DNA from: Devosia sp. 1566
GTDB lineage: Bacteria > Pseudomonadota > Alphaproteobacteria > Rhizobiales > Devosiaceae
Direction of reading: 5' to 3'
DNA: 64,000 nt
NCBI RefSeq assembly: GCF_004005995.1
Contig: NZ_CP034767.1
Location: forward strand, 2,728,001 to 2,792,000
Shown: positions 62,086 to 64,000 of the stretch, piece by piece
How positions within the stretch are numbered: the stretch's first letter is position 1
How the letters are laid out: each line of letters begins with the position of its first letter
Translations under genes and position numbers: made by a program
The notes under the pieces: generated by a model
Seen by the model: the letters and a program-made list of their open reading frames with translations, nothing else
Databases searched by the model: none
Told to the model about the DNA's origin: nothing

Positions 62086-63068
62086 CAGGCGACCTTTCCA
62101 TAGGCCATCGGGCCCTCATAAAAGCAGGCTTTTTCGCGCCCATTGCCGGTGTCCATCAGCGGCGGGCGCTCTTCGAGGCACCGGTCAAAGCAGAACGCGC
62201 AGCGCGGATTGAACGAGCAGCCCTTGGGCAGGTTCTCCAGGCTTGGCGGCAGCCCCTGGATCGGGTCGAGCCGCTCGGCCCGCTTGGCGATATGGGGCGT
62301 CGAATGCAGCAGCCCCAGCGTATAGGGATGGCGCGGATGGTAGAACAAATCGTCCACCGTGCCCTTTTCCACCGCCCGGCCGCCATACATCACCATCATG
62401 CGGTCGGCGACGCCGGCAACGACCCCCAGATCATGAGTGATCAGCACCAGCGAAGTGCCGAAGTCCTCGGTCAGCGTCTTGAACAGCTCCAGCATCTGCG
62501 CCTGCACCGTCACGTCCAGCGCCGTGGTCGGCTCATCGGCGATCAGGATCTTGGGCTGGCACAGCAGCGCCATGGCGATCATGACGCGCTGCCGCATCCC
62601 GCCCGAAAGCTCATGGGGAAAGCTGTTGGCGCGCTTGGCCGGTTCAGGAATCCCGACGCGCTCAAGCATGTCGACGGTGGCGCGGGTGGCGGCCTTCTGC
62701 TCGAACCCGCGATGCTTGACCAACACCTCGGCCAGCTGCGTGCGGATGCGCAGCGTCGGGTTGAGCGAAGTCATGGGATCCTGAAAGATCATCGCGATGT
62801 CCCGGCCGCGATAGCGGTCGAGCTCATTGGGTCCCAGCGCCAGCAGGTCCACATCACCCATTATAGCGCGCCCCGAAGCGCGCCCGTTCTTGGCCAACAG
62901 GCCCATGATCGACAGAAAGGCCTGGCTCTTGCCCGAGCCGCTTTCCCCCACCACAGCCAGCGTTTCACCCCGCGCGAGCGTAAAATTCATCTCGCGCACC
63001 GCCTGCACTTCGCTTTCGTGCAGCGCGAAGGTGACCGACATATCCTGGACGTCAAGTACGTGCTTCAT
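62085..63068 (-). CDS. oppD: Oligopeptide/dipeptide ABC transporter ATPase OppD-like
   Basis: The 327-residue partner ATPase has Walker A GESGSGKSQ, Q-loop MIFQDPMTSLNPT, signature LSGGMRQR, Walker B ILIADEPTTALD and the C-terminal Cys cluster (CSFNPRCAFCFDRC). Walker A ends in Ser-Gln rather than Ser-Thr, as in many OppD proteins. The ATG at 63068 (MKHVLDVQD) is chosen over a GTG 11 codons upstream. It lies 48 bases after oppC. Confidence 0.9.
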   Translation of the reverse strand: MKHVLDVQDMSVTFALHESEVQAVREMNFTLARGETLAVVGESGSGKSQAFLSIMGLLAKNGRASGRAIMGDVDLLALGPNELDRYRGRDIAMIFQDPMTSLNPTLRIRTQLAEVLVKHRGFEQKAATRATVDMLERVGIPEPAKRANSFPHELSGGMRQRVMIAMALLCQPKILIADEPTTALDVTVQAQMLELFKTLTEDFGTSLVLITHDLGVVAGVADRMMVMYGGRAVEKGTVDDLFYHPRHPYTLGLLHSTPHIAKRAERLDPIQGLPPSLENLPKGCSFNPRCAFCFDRCLEERPPLMDTGNGREKACFYEGPMAYGKVA

Positions 63069-63116
63069 TTCAATACAGGGCCTTTCTGGCGCGCCGGGCA
63101 CGAAGCCGGGCAGCGC

Positions 63117-64000
63117 TTAGCGATCCTTGGGATCCAGCGCATCGCGCAGGCCATCCCCGATATAGGTGAGGCAAAGCAGGAGGGTGACTAGCACCACCGC
63201 CGGGCCGATCAGCATCCAGGGCAGCGTTTCCGCCACGGGCGAGCCGAACGAGATCAGCGTTCCAAGCGAGGTCTGCGGCTCTTGCACCCCTAGCCCCAGA
63301 TAGGAAAGGAAACTCTCTGTGAGGATGATCTCCGGGACAGTTAGCGTCGCATAGATCACTACTGGCCCGGTCAGATTGGGCACGATATGGCGCATGATGA
63401 TGGTCCAGGGCTTGGCCCCGCCAGCCCGCGCCGCCTCGACGAACTCCCGCTCCTTGATCGACATGGTCTGCCCGCGCACGATCCGCGCCATTGTCAGCCA
63501 TTCCAGGCACCCGATGCCCACGAACAGCAGCACGGGATTGCGCCCGAAGATCACCACGAGAATGATGACGAAGAGGATATAGGGCAGCGCGTACATGATA
63601 TCGACAAAGCGCATCATTACCGCGTCGACCTTGCCGCCGAAATAGCCGGCGACCGCGCCATAGATCACCCCGATCACCACCGAAACCAGCGTAGCAACGC
63701 CGGCCACGATCAGGCTCATCTGCGTACCCTGCATGATGCGGGCGAGCATGTCGCGCCCGTTCTGGTCGGTGCCTGCAAAGTGCCCGTTCTCGAAATTAGG
63801 GGGCTTCCTGATCGCGCTCCAGTCGATCTTGTCATAGGTCCAGGGCAGCAGATACGGGCCGACAAAGGCGAAGAGGATGATGAAGCCGATCAAGAAGATC
63901 GACACCACCGCCGCCTTGTTGCGCACGAGGCGCCGCATCGCATCCTGCGTCAGCGACCGCCCCTTGGGGCCGTCCTCCAGTGCCTTGGCATAGTCGGAAA
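63117..64000 (-). CDS. oppC: Oligopeptide ABC transporter permease OppC-like, cut by window edge
   Basis: The visible part (about 294 codons) includes a cytoplasmic lead ending SDYAKALEDGPKGRSLTQDA, a first membrane helix (VSIFLIGFIILFAFVGPYLL), a periplasmic segment with HFAGTDQNGRDM, and five more helices with the permease EAA loop EFVEAARAGGAKPWTIIMRHI. The frame stays open to the edge, so the true start lies outside; the ATG at 63938 is internal, because OppC proteins have this N-terminal lead. It heads the visible oppC-oppD-oppF operon. Confidence 0.92.
   Translation of the reverse strand, partial: SDYAKALEDGPKGRSLTQDAMRRLVRNKAAVVSIFLIGFIILFAFVGPYLLPWTYDKIDWSAIRKPPNFENGHFAGTDQNGRDMLARIMQGTQMSLIVAGVATLVSVVIGVIYGAVAGYFGGKVDAVMMRFVDIMYALPYILFVIILVVIFGRNPVLLFVGIGCLEWLTMARIVRGQTMSIKEREFVEAARAGGAKPWTIIMRHIVPNLTGPVVIYATLTVPEIILTESFLSYLGLGVQEPQTSLGTLISFGSPVAETLPWMLIGPAVVLVTLLLCLTYIGDGLRDALDPKDR

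Overview
The window is a gene-dense, GC-rich stretch of an alphaproteobacterial chromosome. Its gene set points to the order Hyphomicrobiales and is most reminiscent of the Devosia group. Supporting signs are GapR (DUF2312), RcdA (DUF1465) and TrcR (DUF1013) homologues, an HWE-type histidine kinase, the small aa3 oxidase subunit IV, cysteine-free L31 and 41-residue L36, ruvCAB-ybgC-tolQRAB-pal-cpoB-tilS-ftsH-glmM order, and 6S RNA beside a 5-formyltetrahydrofolate cyclo-ligase gene. The taxonomic call is inferred from gene content, not from a marker-gene search. No insertion sequence, prophage, CRISPR array, tRNA or rRNA gene was seen; this looks like core chromosome.

Layout. 1-12.7 kb, minus strand: ruvC-ruvA-ruvB (Holliday junction processing), ybgC, tolQ-tolR-tolA-tolB, pal and cpoB (energised outer-membrane constriction), tilS (tRNA-Ile lysidine), ftsH (membrane protease) and the 5' part of glmM. 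13-18 kb: a GGDEF protein, a YebC-family protein, a YmdB-like phosphoesterase, 5-FCL, 6S RNA, a lytic transglycosylase, zapA and a DUF4164 coiled-coil protein. 18.2-27.9 kb, plus strand: central carbon genes tkt, gap, pgk and class I fba with a DUF1089-like gene between gap and pgk, then a ThiE-like protein, a Sel1-repeat protein, efp and a suhB-type phosphatase. 27.9-30.5 kb: a two-gene KaiC-like/HWE kinase operon. 30.7-36.6 kb: an antiporter, a MotA/MotB-like stator pair with a peptidoglycan-binding OmpA domain, a PilZ protein and an MsbA-like ABC exporter.

36.7-48.4 kb is housekeeping: rpmE, ynfA-like, rcdA, DUF1192, a quinone oxidoreductase, trcR, a TSUP permease, two divergent DUF465 genes, purEK, rpsU, a hydrolase, a DsbA-family protein, slyX, an aa3 subunit IV gene and pepF. 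48.5-60 kb holds an NtrC-family regulator with a variant GAFTGA loop, an L,D-transpeptidase, a DUF882/M15 peptidase, dxs, gapR, a DUF1036 protein, pyk, an HxlR pseudogene remnant and corA. 60-64 kb holds a GST, rpmJ and oppF-oppD-oppC, the last running off the right edge.

Themes. Much of the window serves envelope growth and division (Tol-Pal, ZapA, LDT, DUF882, transglycosylase, stator pair) and alphaproteobacterial cell-cycle control (RcdA, TrcR, GapR). The observations most worth a second look are a near-identical promoter plus GGGCGCC/GGCGCCC leader hairpin in front of both rpmE and rpmJ, the KaiC-HWE module without KaiA or KaiB, a candidate small RNA with an anti-Shine-Dalgarno loop after the DUF1192 gene, the GAFAGA regulator, and the non-flagellar stator pair.
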